DNA from: Tolypeutes matacus
Taxonomy: Eukaryota; Chordata; Mammalia; Cingulata; Chlamyphoridae
Reading direction: 5' to 3'
Length of the DNA stretch: 64,000 nt
Assembly: GCA_026826555.1 (NCBI GenBank)
Contig: JAKSZT010005175.1
Coordinates: 4,569,902 to 4,633,901 of the forward strand
Shown: in pieces, positions 48,894 through 60,365 of the stretch
Numbering within the stretch: position 1 is the first letter of the stretch
Layout: each line of letters begins with the position of its first letter
Made by a program: the position numbers and the translations under genes
The notes under the pieces: generated by a model
The model's input: only the letters and a program-made list of their open reading frames with translations
What the model was told of the DNA's origin: nothing
Databases searched by the model: none

Positions 48894-48958
48894 ACATTTT
48901 TGTAAGCAAATACAAAAAATAAAAAAATAAAAAATAAAGGTCATTGAGCAATTTATAA
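48280..48958 (+). mobile_element. Oligo(A)-ended retroposon (xenarthran-type), sense, 5'-truncated
   Basis: Starts 'catcccagggaatggagagg', corresponding to an internal point of the copy at 8321-9462. Follows the family to 'gtgggaggtgtgggaggtgg', then (TA)n at 48868-48893 and A-rich sequence. I could not find a clean target duplication. Confidence 0.75.
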
Positions 48959-48985
48959 GAAAAATAAATAAATAAATAAATAAAT
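48959..48985. repeat. (AAAT)n microsatellite
   Basis: Six or seven AAAT units, probably grown from the A-rich end of the preceding retroposon. Confidence 0.9.
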
Positions 48986-51648
48986 ATGCTGTTAGATTCA
49001 GTTTGCTAGTATTTTGCTGAGGATTTTTGCATCTATATTTATGACAGATATTTGTCTCTGGTTTTCCTTTCTTGTAGTATCTTTATCCAGCTTTGTTATA
49101 ATGGTGGATGTTTGCCTCATAAAATGAGTTAGGCAGTGTTCCCTCCTGATGTACTATAAGAAAATTATCATTAAGAATTGTGAATTCATAACCTTTCTAA
49201 TCAATAGTCACTGCTGTTTCAGTCTAGAATTGTGAATGATTAATTTGTCCTTTTTCCTTTGGAATGTTTTAATGCTGTTATACAGGCAACTCCATCATCC
49301 ATTACCCAAAAAACAAATGTTACTAGGTGTGGTATTTGCACATCCTGTTTGTGTAACATTAAGTTAAAGCTGATGTGTATCAAAACCCTCATGTTCCTGT
49401 TTAGTGTACCTTGAACATAATAGAAAAAAAAGACCCCTTGAGACACCACATCTCTCTTGTGGAGGACTGGCCACCCCCTACCAGATGGATACAGTTACTT
49501 TCAATGAGGTCATCCCTCATGAGTTGCAAGATTCATTGGAGTTCTGAGGTTCATAACCCCTTAAAAGGGGTAGCCCCTAAGCTGCCAGGTGGAGCCTCAC
49601 CCAGGAGGGGATGTTCTGCCTGGGACCATTTTTCCAATCAGGACTCTGATCAGCTGCAAAAGGGCTCCCCAGCCACATGAAAGTTCAGATGGTGTGTTTT
49701 CCCCCAATTTGTGAGTGGTTGTATATAGTTTCATTCTTTCCTATGTGATTTAATTGATTACTCTTCTTTTCTGTGATTATTTGTTATAATCTTTTGGTAT
49801 GACCTGAAACTCATTTGATTGGATAAAGCTGCCTTTGAATAGGATTTAGTGTTTCTTTCTCTTCCTTAGCAAAACACCTCCTCTTCGATTTTTGGAAGAG
49901 TTTAGACAGAATTGGAGTAAGGTTTTCTTGGAGTGTTTGGTAGAATTCCCCGGTGATGCCATCTGGTCCTGGGGTATTCTTTGTTGGGTGATTTTTTATT
50001 ATTGATCCAATCTCTTTACTAGTAATTGTTGAGATCTATTTCTTCTTAAGTCATTGTAGGTGTTTATGTTTTTCTAAGAATTTGTCCATTTATTCTAGGT
50101 TATCTATTTTCTTGTCATAGACTTTTTTCATAGTATTCACTTATAGTTTTTTATATTTCAGTGGTGTCAGTAATAATGTATCTGTTTTCTTTTTTTATTT
50201 TCATCATTTGTATATTTGCATCCTCTATTTTTTTCTTTGGCTAGCTAAGGGTTTGTTGATTTTGTTGATCTTTTCAAGGAACCAACTTTTGATTTTGTAG
50301 ATTCTATTTTTTGTTTTATATTTCATTTATCTCCACTCTAATCTTTGTTATTTCCTTCCTTCTGCTTGCTTTGAGTTTAGGTGCTCTTCTTTTTCTAATT
50401 CTTCCAATTTTGTGATTAGGTCCCTGATTTGAAGTCAGATCTTTTTGTTTAAAGGCTTTGTTTGGTATATCCACATTCTTACCTTCTTTGTTGGTTTTTT
50501 CTGGATTTTTATCTTCTTCCACCATTTCCTGTTTCTTGTCTTGTACTCTTTTGTTGCATAATGTGCTTTTTAATATTTTAAAATGTTAACTACTATTTCC
50601 TTCCTGGGTTTTCTTTTTCCTGATTTTTAACCAGCTGGTGGTAAGACAGATATCTTCTTGAGCTTCAACCCCTCTCTCAGGGAGGTCTGTCCAATGTGAA
50701 TGCACTATTCAGGGCTTTCCCTGTCTTACTGTTCCTCTTGCTGTCCTGGGCTTTTGCTTGTTAGTTGTTTTGTAGTTCCCCTGTTTACATGTATTTTGGT
50801 GTCCCCTTTGTTTCCCTGGGGACAAACCTCCCTCTCCTGGGTTTCTGAAACTGTCAGGCCTTTGTCCCAGACTGTCCCCTATAGTATTTTATACTGGTGT
50901 TTCACACTACTTTTACCTGGAGGGCAAATTCTGGGAGGAGAGTCACCCCAAAGTGGACTTTCCCAATTTCGTCTTTTCCAAACAAAGCAAGGCCAGGAGC
51001 CCACAAAGGGGTCAAAGACTGGCCCCAAAGAACCCTGTGAAAGGGGTCAGGAAGGGCATCAACAACTTCTCCAATGGCTCCCCAAATCTGAGCTTTCCTG
51101 GCCTACTCACCAAATGCAGCCCATCAGCTAACTTTACCCCACATACCTGAGGCAGCCCTGCATCTTTAAATCTCCACCACCTCCTCTCTTGTCCAGGGAG
51201 GTTTGAAACAATGGTGGCTGCCACCTTTGTCCAGGATGGGCTGAAACAATAGCTGCCCTTAGAGCTGGGACCCAGTGATCCAAACTTGTTAATCAAAAGC
51301 CATGATCAATGATCAGCAATGCACAACTGTGTTCTTGGAAAAGAGGGTTTTTATTTCCTTTTCTCTCAACACCTGCTAACCAGGGACTGAGCCTCATGGT
51401 GACCTGCAGTTAAAGTGGGGGATGAGCACTGGTGGGTGTCAATAGCATGTAGAGAGAGCAATTTACAGTTCTTTAACATGATTTATCAGCCTCTTCCTCC
51501 CACTCTTTCATGGATGCTGTAAATTGTTCTTCTGGCCTCTGGAGCTTTAAAATATTTGTTTCACACAGTTCCTGCCTGTTTAATAGTTGTTTTGGTAGAA
51601 GTACTTAGTCTAGGGGCTCCCTAAAATGCCATCTTCCTCAGAAGTTGG
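48986..51648 (-). mobile_element. L1 antisense segment reaching the L1 5' end
   Basis: Antisense reverse transcriptase text opens it ('ttgctagtattttgctgagg' 49003) and resumes after an unassigned break at about 49200-49850 ('gatgccatctggtcctgggg' 49954; 'ggaaccaacttttgattttg' 50278). It then jumps to 5' UTR-like sequence ('tcacactacttttacctgga' 50902; 'atgccatcttcctcagaag' 51628). Parts of ORF2 and ORF1 appear deleted. It abuts a sense L1 3' part. Confidence 0.6.
49200..49850. other. Unassigned insert within the antisense L1
   Basis: A block with 'ccttaaaaggggtagcccct' (49559) and a GC-richer core interrupts L1 text. It could be an LTR or other element. I found no termini or target duplication. 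An 89-codon plus frame (49411-49680) has no recognisable domain. Confidence 0.4.
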
Positions 51649-53205
51649 TCACCAATTGATTTTGGACAACGGTTCTGAGTCCATCCAATAAGGAGAGAAT
51701 AGTCTCTTCAACAAATGGTGCTAGAAAAACTGAGTATCTATAAGCAAAAGAATGAAGATGGACCCCTGCTTCACATCATATACAGAAGTGAAACCAAAAT
51801 AGATCAAAAACCTAAATATAAGAACCATCTATAAAATACCTAGATAAAAACATTGGAAAGCATCTTCAGAACAATGTGGTAGGTAATGATTCCTTAGACT
51901 TTATACCAAAAGCACAAGCAACAAAAGAAAAAATAGGTAAATGGGACTTTATTAAAATAACATTTGTACATCAGAGAACACAGCCTACACAATGGAGAAA
52001 ATATTTGGAAACCACATATCTGATAAGGGTTTAATACCCAGAAAATAGAAAGAAATCTTATAACTTATAAAAATAAAAATAAAAAATAAAAAAAGACAAA
52101 CAACCTACTTTAAAAATGGGCAAAAGACTTGAACAGACATTTCTCCAAAGAAGAACTACAAAGGGTCAAAATGCACATGTAAAGATGTTCAACATCATTA
52201 GCCATTAGGGAATTTCAAATCAAAACCACAATGAGATACCATTTCACACTCACTAGAATAGCTACTAATTTCAAAAATAGAAAGTAACATTAGTTGGAAA
52301 GGATGGGGAGAAATAGGAACCCTCACTCAGTGTTGGTAGTAAACAAAAATGGTGCAAACACTGTGGAAAAGTGTTCCTCAGAAGGTTAAGTATAGATTAC
52401 CATATGACCCAGTCACCCCACTTCTAGTTATATAACCCTAAGAATCAAAAGCAGACACTTGAACAGATATTTGCACACTGATGTTCTTAGCAGCATTATT
52501 CACAATTGCCCAAAGATGGATGCAACCCCAGTGTCCATCAACAGGCAAATGGATAAGCAAAATGTGGTATATGCATGCAATAGAATGTTATTCAGCCATA
52601 GAAAGGAATGAAGTTCTGAAACATGTTATAGCATGAGTGGATCTTGAAGACACCATGAGTAAAATAAGCCAGATACAATAGGAAAAATATTGTATTATCT
52701 CACTGATATGAAATAATTAGAATAAGCAAATTCATATTCATAGAGTTAGAAACTAGAATAATGGTTTCAAGGGGCTGGGGTGGGGATAGGGAATGGGGAG
52801 TTAATACAGAATTTCTGTTTGGGGTGATGGAAAATTGAAAAAAATGGAACAAATTTGGGAATGGATGGTGGTTATGGTGGCACAACATTGTGAATGTAAT
52901 TAACAGCACTGTAATATATATTTGAATGTGGTTAAAAGATGAAATTTTAGGTTGTATATATGTTTCCTAGGTAAATTTTAAAATACCATAGGACAGTACA
53001 ACGCAAAAAATGAAACTTAATGTAAACCATGGACTATAATTAACATACAATTATAATAATATTCTTTCTTTGATTGTAATAAAGGTACCACACTAATGCC
53101 AATTGTTAAAAGTAGCAAAAACTCTGTGTGTATGTAACTCTGTATTTTCTGCATGATTTTTCTGTAAACCTACAACTTCTCTAATTAAAAAAAAATTTTT
53201 TTTAA
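51649..53205 (+). mobile_element. L1 3' half, sense, with 3' UTR and oligo(A)
   Basis: Starts in the ORF2 C-terminal region ('tcaacaaatggtgctagaaa' 51708; 'aagcacaagcaacaaaagaa' 51910). It continues through 'tttctccaaagaagaactac' (52141) and 'tgtccatcaacaggcaaatg' (52532) to a 3' UTR with 'gcatgatttttctgtaaacc' (53152), ending in an A run at 53187-53196. Its 5' end touches the 5' end of an antisense L1. Confidence 0.8.
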
Positions 53206-54001
53206 GTTTCCACCCTAATTTGGTTTAGATTCTAATGGAGAAGTTAACAAAGAAGAAAGTCAACAGTAATATAATTTTAAATCACAGTAAGTGCAATGAA
53301 GATGGAGAGTAAAGATAGTGGGATATAGGGCAGGTCTTGAAGTTTCTTGTAACCCATTATCTTGCAAGTCTATGGATCATATCCAAATTCCGGGAATGGA
53401 ATGCTTAGTGTGGATGATGAAATTTGCCTTTCCCCAAAGATATCCTTGATCTATACAGTCAGTGACCCCTGCCCTCCATCCAGGTGCTTCATCTCCACTA
53501 GAATCCTATTCAAAACCCAGAGTCAGCATAAAAATGGCTTCATGTGTTCTGCACACTCAAAACTTGGACAAGAGCTGGGAGGTCTACTTGGTAATCACAG
53601 AGGGATGATAATGTTGTGCAGGAGAAAGTTACCCAAGTTCACACCCTAATTAATTTTGCACTGCTCTTTATATTAGAATGTGGTTCCTTTAGCAACTGCA
53701 GAGTGTGTTCTCAGCAGTTGCATTGTAAGCCCACACAGCAGGGCAGCAGAAGGGCAGGCAAATCACAACTCCTGTAAGAGGTCAGAGGAGGAAGGAAGAC
53801 ATGCTCCTTTGGGACCTCCGGTCTGGAGATGATGACATCCAGCCCACAGAGGTCCTTGATCAACCCAGCTGTCTGCTTCACTGACTGTCTCCCTGTCCAC
53901 CCTGCCCCCACTTCCCTCTCTCCCAGTCTGTCTCTCACTGAAGCTGCTAACTTCTTTCCATATCAGTTGCAACATGACTCTCACCTACCTCCACATAGGT
54001 C
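53206..54001. other. Intergenic stretch, nothing recognised
   Basis: No exon, RNA or named repeat. Opposed frames near 53711-53984 lack domains. Confidence 0.5.
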
Positions 54002-54016
54002 AGGACCCTCCTTTCT

Positions 54017-54037
54017 TTCTTTTTTTTTTTTTTTTTG
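54017..54037 (-). mobile_element. Poly(T)-only insertion with perfect target duplication
   Basis: The 15-bp word 'aggaccctcctttct' occurs at 54002-54016 and again at 54038-54052. Between them lies only TTCT, then a T run and a final G. This is the layout of an L1-style insertion (minus orientation) that kept nothing but its poly(A) tail. Confidence 0.75.
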
Positions 54038-54069
54038 AGGACCCTCCTTTCTGGTGATCACTGGCTTAT

Positions 54070-54185
54070 GTCTGCTGAACTCTAGGTTTCTGAGAACAGT
54101 GACCCTGCCTCTGTTCACTGCTCCCCAACCACCATCAGGCTCCTTCATGCATGTAGTAAGCCCTCAAGGTGTATCTGTGAGAAGG
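54070..54185 (+). mobile_element. L2 3'-end fragment, sense
   Basis: 'cctgcctctgttcactgctc' (54105) and 'gtagtaagccctcaaggtg' (54153) parallel the L2 3' end. Short and diverged. Confidence 0.4.
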
Positions 54186-54659
54186 CCAATGCTGCAGGAG
54201 ATGGTAATGCATCCGTTAGCTCTGCTGATTTCAATCACCTTTAAACTACAGCTTTATACACACAACTTGAGATGCCTCAAAGTCAACAAATTTCTAGATT
54301 TAACTCTTGGAGAAAAAAATCTATTTTCCTAGTAACACTCATTTTCACTGGAAGAAGGATTTTGAGGAGACAGTTAAATTAGAGGTCAGGCATCATAAGT
54401 GGAGGGATGAATCCCCAACGAGTAGCTGCATTTTATCAATTCTGAGCTTCTCATCATCACCATGCCCCTTCATGCAGCTTCATCCTCTCTTTCTTCCTTC
54501 AGACCAGATCAATTTTCCCAATGGCAAAAATATATATTGCCACTCTGATTATACTAAGATATTACCTCCCTTTCTCCTTTTTTTCTTCATCTACATCTAT
54601 GTCTCATGTAGTGAAAATTTGAATACAGCAGATCAGAAACATTGCCTTAATAACCCTGA
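54186..54659. other. Intergenic stretch, nothing recognised
   Basis: An unsupported 121-codon frame (54307-54672) has no domain features. Confidence 0.5.
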
Positions 54660-56195
54660 TATCAAAACCTGACAAAGGTGTTAGAAGAAAAATATTAGAA
54701 CCAAAATCTTTCATGAACATGGATACCAAAATCTTCAACAAAATACTAGCAAAGGAAATCAAACAATGACCAAGTGGATTTATCCCAGGATTGCAGGGTT
54801 GGTTTCATGTTTGAAAATCCATCAACATAATTCACCATATTAACAAAATAAACAATTAAAACCATGTGATTAATTCAATAGATACAGAAAAAGCATTTCA
54901 TAAATCTCAACACTAATTGTATCAAGACTCAAAAAACTAGGAATAGCAGGGAACTTCCTTAATCTGATGAAAGGTATGTATAAAAATGCTGTAGCTAGCA
55001 TCATAGATAATAATGAAATAGTGAAATACTTCCTCCCCTAAGATGGGGAACAAGGCAAGTATGCCTGCTTGCACCACTTCTGTTCAACATTGACCTCAGA
55101 TGCTGGCCAGAGCAGTGAAGCACTAAAACAAAAGTCATAAAGATGGAAAGGAGGAAGTAAAAAGTTCCTATTTTCAGATGACTTGATTTTTTCCATAGAA
55201 AATCTAATGAATCAACAAGAAAAAATATAGAACTAATAATGCAATACAAGTCCAACATACAAAAAACAATGATATTTCAGTATCTTAGCAGCAAACAAGT
55301 GGAAGCAAGTGGAAATTTTTAAAGGAATAATTTACAATAGCATCAAAAAACATAAAATACTTAGAAACAGATTTCAGAATTGATGTGCTAGATCTCTGTA
55401 CTAAGAGCTACAAAACACACCTTAGAGAAATTAAAGAAGGTCTAAAGGAATGGAATGATATTCCATTTTCATGAATTAAGAAATTAACATTGTTAGGATG
55501 TCAATTCTCCCAAAATTGGTCTAAAATTTCAAAGCAATTCCAGTAATAAGCCACATAGGGTTTCATAGAAATTGACAAGATTTAAAATTGTTTTGTGAAT
55601 TTTTCTGTGACCAAAACAAGCTTGAAAAAAGAAAAGAGCTGGAAGGCTTTAGCAGATATATTCATAATACAAAAAATTGGAAACAACTTGAATGACCACA
55701 TATTAAGAGATAGATAAATAATTTGTGGTATACAATTAGTACTCAGCAATAAATAGAAATGAGCTAATGATATATGCAATAACAGGGATGAATCTCATAG
55801 TCATTATGCTGAGCGAAATAAGCCCGATGCAAGGATGCAAACTTTCATTTCATTTATATGATGTCCTAGAAGAGACAATACAAATCCATGGTAGAAAACA
55901 ATTCACAACTTAGCTGCCAGGGCTGGTTTGGGTAGCAAGACATATATGAGATAATGGAAAAATCTGTATCTTGATAGGGATGTAGGTTAAGTAAATGTAT
56001 TTATTATTTGTGAAATAGTACAGTTTCAAAGTATTTCAACTTTGCCTCAAAAGAGATAATTGAGTGGGAGGTGGGAGGCACAGATGAAACAAGGATGGTA
56101 GAATGCTGATGGTTGTTGAAGCTGGAATGTACGTGCATTCTCCATAAGAAATCATTTTTCAATTTAGCATTAAAAAAGAAATCATGCAATAGAAA
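54660..56195 (+). mobile_element. L1 ORF2 reverse transcriptase to 3' region, sense
   Basis: Recognisable reverse-transcriptase region: 'gatttatcccaggattgca' (54777), 'tagatacagaaaaagcattt' (54880), and 'ttttcagatgacttgat' (55172), which encodes F-S-D-D-L where the active-site box is normally F-A-D-D. The end region has 'aaataagcccgatgcaagg' (55818) and an A-rich stop near 56180. Many stops and indels make it a dead copy. Confidence 0.8.
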
Positions 56196-56650
56196 ACACT
56201 TCAGTCACAGTTTCATATGTGGCTAGCTGAGCAAAGTGTAAGTTTCTTTGGACTTTTGTCCCCTAGTGTTGTCACTCTGACAGGTAATTGGAACACTCTG
56301 CCCACCATTGTTTGCTCGGAACCTCTGAACCATGATGTCATCTGGAAATGATTTTGGGATAATTGTGCTATTTTCTTAATAGCCATTGTCACTTGACATT
56401 TTTTTCAAATGCAGGAGTGAGGAATCCCAGCTGTTGTTAAATGACATAGTGAATTCATATGCTGCAAACACCACAGAGAATTGACAACTACAAAAGGGAA
56501 GTTGGATGAGAGTGAATTCCATGGAAATATCTTTCAGAAACCTCCAGGTAGTTTAAAAAAAAATATTCTGCAAACTCCTGAAGATGATGCTGGAAAAACA
56601 AAATCAGCTTAAAAGGAAATACATTGTTGATGTTCTCACCCTGCAAAAGT
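56196..56650. other. Unique stretch, nothing recognised
   Basis: No gene or repeat identified between the sense L1 and the next retroposon. Confidence 0.5.
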
Positions 56651-56660
56651 AAATAAGATA

Positions 56661-57603
56661 TCCAATGTGGATATCACCCGAAAAAGAGAGGGGTTCCTTA
56701 GGGCTCTGGAAACACCCAGGTCCTATATCAAGGTGGATAGCTCTGGAGTTTGGTGCCTTATCAATGGGCCCTACTTTGGAATCTGTGCTTCTGAGCGTGA
56801 CAGAGTTGGACTCAAATATGTCTTTCCTGCACATGGTCCATCTGTCCCTTCTATTCAAACCTATATGTGGTTCTGTAGTTTGTAGGTGTACATCCAGAGA
56901 CTGGAGTCTTTGGATTATCTGTGTGCCAGCTGAGCCCAGAATCTCAGTGGAGCTGCAACTCCTACTCTACAGCTCAATGGACTCACCCAGGACACCTAGT
57001 GGGGAGATGATGATAGACAATGGCCATCCCATCTGCAGCTGCAGGCAGGATAATCCCATCCATCTTATCCATGGGATATAAGCCCCTTCTCACTTGGAAG
57101 TGGATTGGACATCACCATCCTAGACTCCTCAGGATTGGGGGAAGAGCTATGGACTAAAGTGGACTTACTGGTATTCTGTTATAGACATATTGTGATTCAA
57201 GCAATGGAAGAAATTACATTAATGTGGAGCCATTGGCTACTGGATGCTTTGGGGGCAGGGAAAGAAAAACCGTTGTAATATAGGGGCTTTTTGGGGACTC
57301 GGGAATTATCCTGAGTGACATTGCAATGACAGATATAGGCCATTTTATATCATCATGTAACATGCAGAACTATGTGGGAAGGAGTATGGTCTACAATGTG
57401 AACTATGGCCATGCATAATGGCAAAGCCCCAGGATGTGTTTATCAATTGCAATTAATGTGCCACACTAATGAAGGATGTTTATGTGGGAGGTTGTGGGAG
57501 GTGTGGGAGGTGGGGCATATGGGAATCCCTATAATTTTTGTGTAATATTTATGTAATCTAAGTATCTTTCAAAAATAAAAAAAAAAATTATTATAAAAAA
57601 AGG
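56661..57603 (+). mobile_element. Oligo(A)-ended retroposon (xenarthran-type), sense, with target duplication
   Basis: About 943 bp from 'tccaatgtggatatcacccg' to an A-rich tail. The 10-bp word 'aaataagata' flanks it at 56651-56660 and 57604-57613. It is collinear with the antisense copy at 8321-9462, and two of its open frames correspond to frames in that copy (shared runs such as RALETPRSYI and KYVFPAHGPSVPSI). 5'-truncated relative to that copy, as L1-made insertions often are. Confidence 0.85.
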
Positions 57604-57613
57604 AAATAAGATA

Positions 57614-57988
57614 ATCTGAGAAGAAAACTGGTGGAACCACGAGCTGTGTAGACAACACCATCATGAACTGTGAAGGGCAGCAGTCATAGATTTATGGAGT
57701 TTGAGATGAATTTCCATTCCCATCAGTGATGCCATGACTTTTCCGTTCTGGCCATATTAGTCATTAAGTTATGAGTGTAGTGAATTTGGCCACCTTGATG
57801 GTGTGGCAGTGATGGGGAAAATGCCCACCCAAGCTTCCCACAGCCCCACACCCCAGAGAAAGCTGGCTCCAGGCAGAGCCTCTGCCCTGCTGGCTTCTGA
57901 CTGCCATAAATGATTTCAGGTGAGCCTCTTCTATGTAACTGATGAGCTTAAAATGGGCACAGTAAGATCTTTTTGCAACCTCAAGAAA
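57614..57988. other. Unique stretch, nothing recognised
   Basis: No gene, RNA or named repeat seen. Confidence 0.5.
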
Positions 57989-57997
57989 TGTTTTTCA

Positions 57998-58190
57998 GGG
58001 GAGCAGATGTAGCTCAAGTGGTTGAGCATCCCATGTATGAAGTCCTGGGTTCAATTTCTGGTACTTCTGAATAAACAAGCAAAACAAATGAATAAGCCAC
58101 CTATCATCGGGGAGTGGATGTAGCTCAGTGGTAGAGTGCCTGCTTCCCATGTATGAGGTCCTGGGTTCAATCCCTAGTACCTCCTAAAAA
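57998..58190 (+). mobile_element. tRNA-Ala-derived SINE dimer, sense
   Basis: Two units, 57998-58108 and 58109-58190. The second is the clearest: an A box within 'tagctcagtggtagagtgcc' and a B box 'gggttcaatccc', very close to an alanine tRNA. One imperfect duplication ('tgtttttca' 57989-57997, 'tgttttca' 58193-58200) flanks the pair. A-rich sequence separates the units. Confidence 0.85.
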
Positions 58191-58244
58191 TATGTTTTCA
58201 AGGTTTAAAATAACAACACAACCCATCAGTATATTGACCATTTT

Positions 58245-58246
<2 letters not shown>

Positions 58247-58282
<36 letters not shown>
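58247..58282. repeat. (CT)n microsatellite
   Basis: About 18 CT units. Confidence 0.95.
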
Positions 58283-58289
<7 letters not shown>

Positions 58290-58612
58290 GAAAAGCATTT
58301 CTTTGGGATTTTTAATATATATTGCTATTTTCAAATATTTTCAAATCAGACTTTAATATTGGTACAATTCAGTAAGTCCTGACTGTTGGCATTAATGATA
58401 ATATTTTGACATTATTGAACGTAATATTCTGTGCATAGATTTTAACATTTACAAAACATTGGTATACCCATTATCCAAGTGCTAGAATAGCCTCTAATGA
58501 ATTAACTGTTGACAAATTGTGCTCTTTCACATCATATAACCATTCTTAGAAATCTACCACTGGAGGAGAAAAAAGGAACAGCAATGAGAACAAGGAAATC
58601 AACAAAATTCTT

Positions 58613-60350
58613 TTTCTTTCTCTGAAGTTCTTTGGTATAATTTGGTCATCTTGAGAGTTGTGAATTCATTTAAGTACTTTAACATACAGGTATTAAATAA
58701 AATGCAGTGTGGGATATGAATGTTTAGAAAACCACAACTGAAGAAGAAATTATGTTTTGACCTCTAAAGCCTGTAACTTAAATCAGGCTTTAACTCTAAA
58801 GTTTTATTTGTGTGTATCTATACTGACTACAAGATTTATATTAAAGAAATATTACATAAAACATCCCTTTTTGATTATTAAAATAACGGTTTTGTATATA
58901 TTTATATTTAAGTAGAAGAGGTGTTTCAGCTTGAAGAAAGCACAATGAAGCAATTTTCAGTTTCAATAAAGTTACACTCTTCTGTGCCTTCTGATTCAGT
59001 GAATATGAAAATCTAGAATTTACTGTCAGTTTGCAGATTTTAAGGATTATTCTTTTATTTTGGGAAACAGCTAATTTTCCTCTTCAAGCATTTTCTCTAT
59101 TTCCTTATCCCAGTTTTCATCTAGTTTCATCTCGTTTCTCTGATTCTGTTACCACTTCATATTCTTAAAGTTCCTGTTGTAGTTCTTTTTCCCAATCCAC
59201 AGAGTCCTCTTCCAGTATGGTTGTCTCCTCTTCCTTCTTGCCAAGTAGTAATTGCTCCATTTCTTTCCTCAGATCCTCCTGATTTAAGTTACAGGCTTTA
59301 AAGTCATCACTGACAAACTCAGAAACACCTGGGCTACTAGAAATCTCTTCCACATCCTCTTGAAGTTTAAGCTGAGATTTGATTATGACAGGTGGCGTTT
59401 GGGGTCGCACTGCCTCTGTCAGTGGCAAATCATCCTCTCTGCTGTTGCTCTGCTCCTTCTTTCCTGCGGCCTGCTGCTGGGTGGCCAGGGCAGTAAACTG
59501 TGCTGACTGCTTAATCAGGGAGACGCGGCAAAAGTAGTTCATCCAAAACACTTCTTCCTTTACAAATTTAGGAACAAGGGCGAATCGCATCCTGCTCAGC
59601 AGCTCAACTTCTTGGAGCATGACCAGGGCAAAAGGATTCACGGGTCAAAGTCGAAATTAAACTGCACACAGGCTGGGCGGTCACGGAGGAAATTCCTCTT
59701 GTCAGCTGATAAGACCAAGATTTGCTGCTGAATTGTTTCTTCATCAGGACTCTCAACCCATGGAGGCATTGCTGCTTCTCACTTTTTTGTATGTTGCTCC
59801 TGAACAAACATTTTCTGTCCTTCTGAAAATCTACAATTGTCTTATCAATGATAACCATCTATTTTTCCTTCTTCTGCCGATTTCTTTATCATTTGTGCTG
59901 TTTCAGCAATTGATGCAGTTGTCTTTTTCATAGCAGCAGATGCAAAGTTAGATCATTGCCGAGGTCTTTGGCCTGGTGGACAAGGACCTCCTGGTTTTCC
60001 GCTTGTTGCGGCTCCTCTGCGGACTCTGCCACCGCCTCGGAGCGCTGCTCGCGTGGAGCGTCTCCCGAGACTGCCCATCTCCCGCGGACTCCCACTGCCT
60101 GCCGGCTCCTCCAAGCCCAACCCACTGCTCAGGCCCCGGAATATCCCACCTTAGAGCGCTGCTTGGGTGGAGCGTTTCCCAGGACTGCCCATCTCCCGTG
60201 GACTTCCGCCGCCCGCCGGCTGCTCCAAGCCCACCAACTCCTCAGGCCCCGGAACATCCCGCCCACCGGACCGCCGCCGCGGACTCGGCCCCTGGAGACT
60301 CCAGCGGTGGCTGCCTGCTCTCCACTCTACCCCGCCTGTCACCCAGGGAG
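58613..60350 (-). pseudogene. SYAP1: SYAP1 processed pseudogene (synapse-associated protein 1)
   Basis: An intronless, full-span retrocopy on the minus strand. The parental protein is a cytosolic/Golgi-linked BSD-domain protein involved in Akt signalling (known biology). Here the ATG remnant is at 60257-60255, beginning MFRGLRSW. Recognisable blocks follow: AVAESAEEPQQAENQEV, a TIVDFQKD block, the BSD-like [20 protein letters not shown], and an acidic tail ending [16 protein letters not shown]-to-TAA change at plus 59165-59167 stops that frame early, and the original stop remnant is at 59071-59073. Frameshifts occur near 59850 and 59640 and in the N-terminus. A 15-bp duplication 'atcaacaaaattctt' (58598-58612, 60351-60365) and a T-rich left end show L1-mediated insertion. 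The 5' end is GC- and CpG-rich. Confidence 0.93.
60041..60268 (-). repeat. Tandem duplication (113-114 bp unit) within the SYAP1 retrocopy
   Basis: The start-codon block of SYAP1 occurs twice: about 60041-60154 and 60155-60268. Both contain 'gactgcccatctcccg', 'ccaagccca' and 'caggccccggaa'. The outer copy (5' in the mRNA) keeps the ATG ('ggaacatccc'), while the inner has 'ggaatatccc'. The copies differ at several sites. Confidence 0.85.
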
Positions 60351-60365
60351 ATCAACAAAATTCTT

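Noticed and set aside
50316..50525. Lys/Glu-rich minus frame
   Set aside because: Part of the antisense L1 segment, a remnant of L1 coding sequence.
58109..58190. Possible functional tRNA-Ala gene
   Set aside because: A and B boxes are good, but the acceptor stem does not pair well, extra bases follow the 5' GGGG, and it is part of a SINE dimer with A-rich tails.
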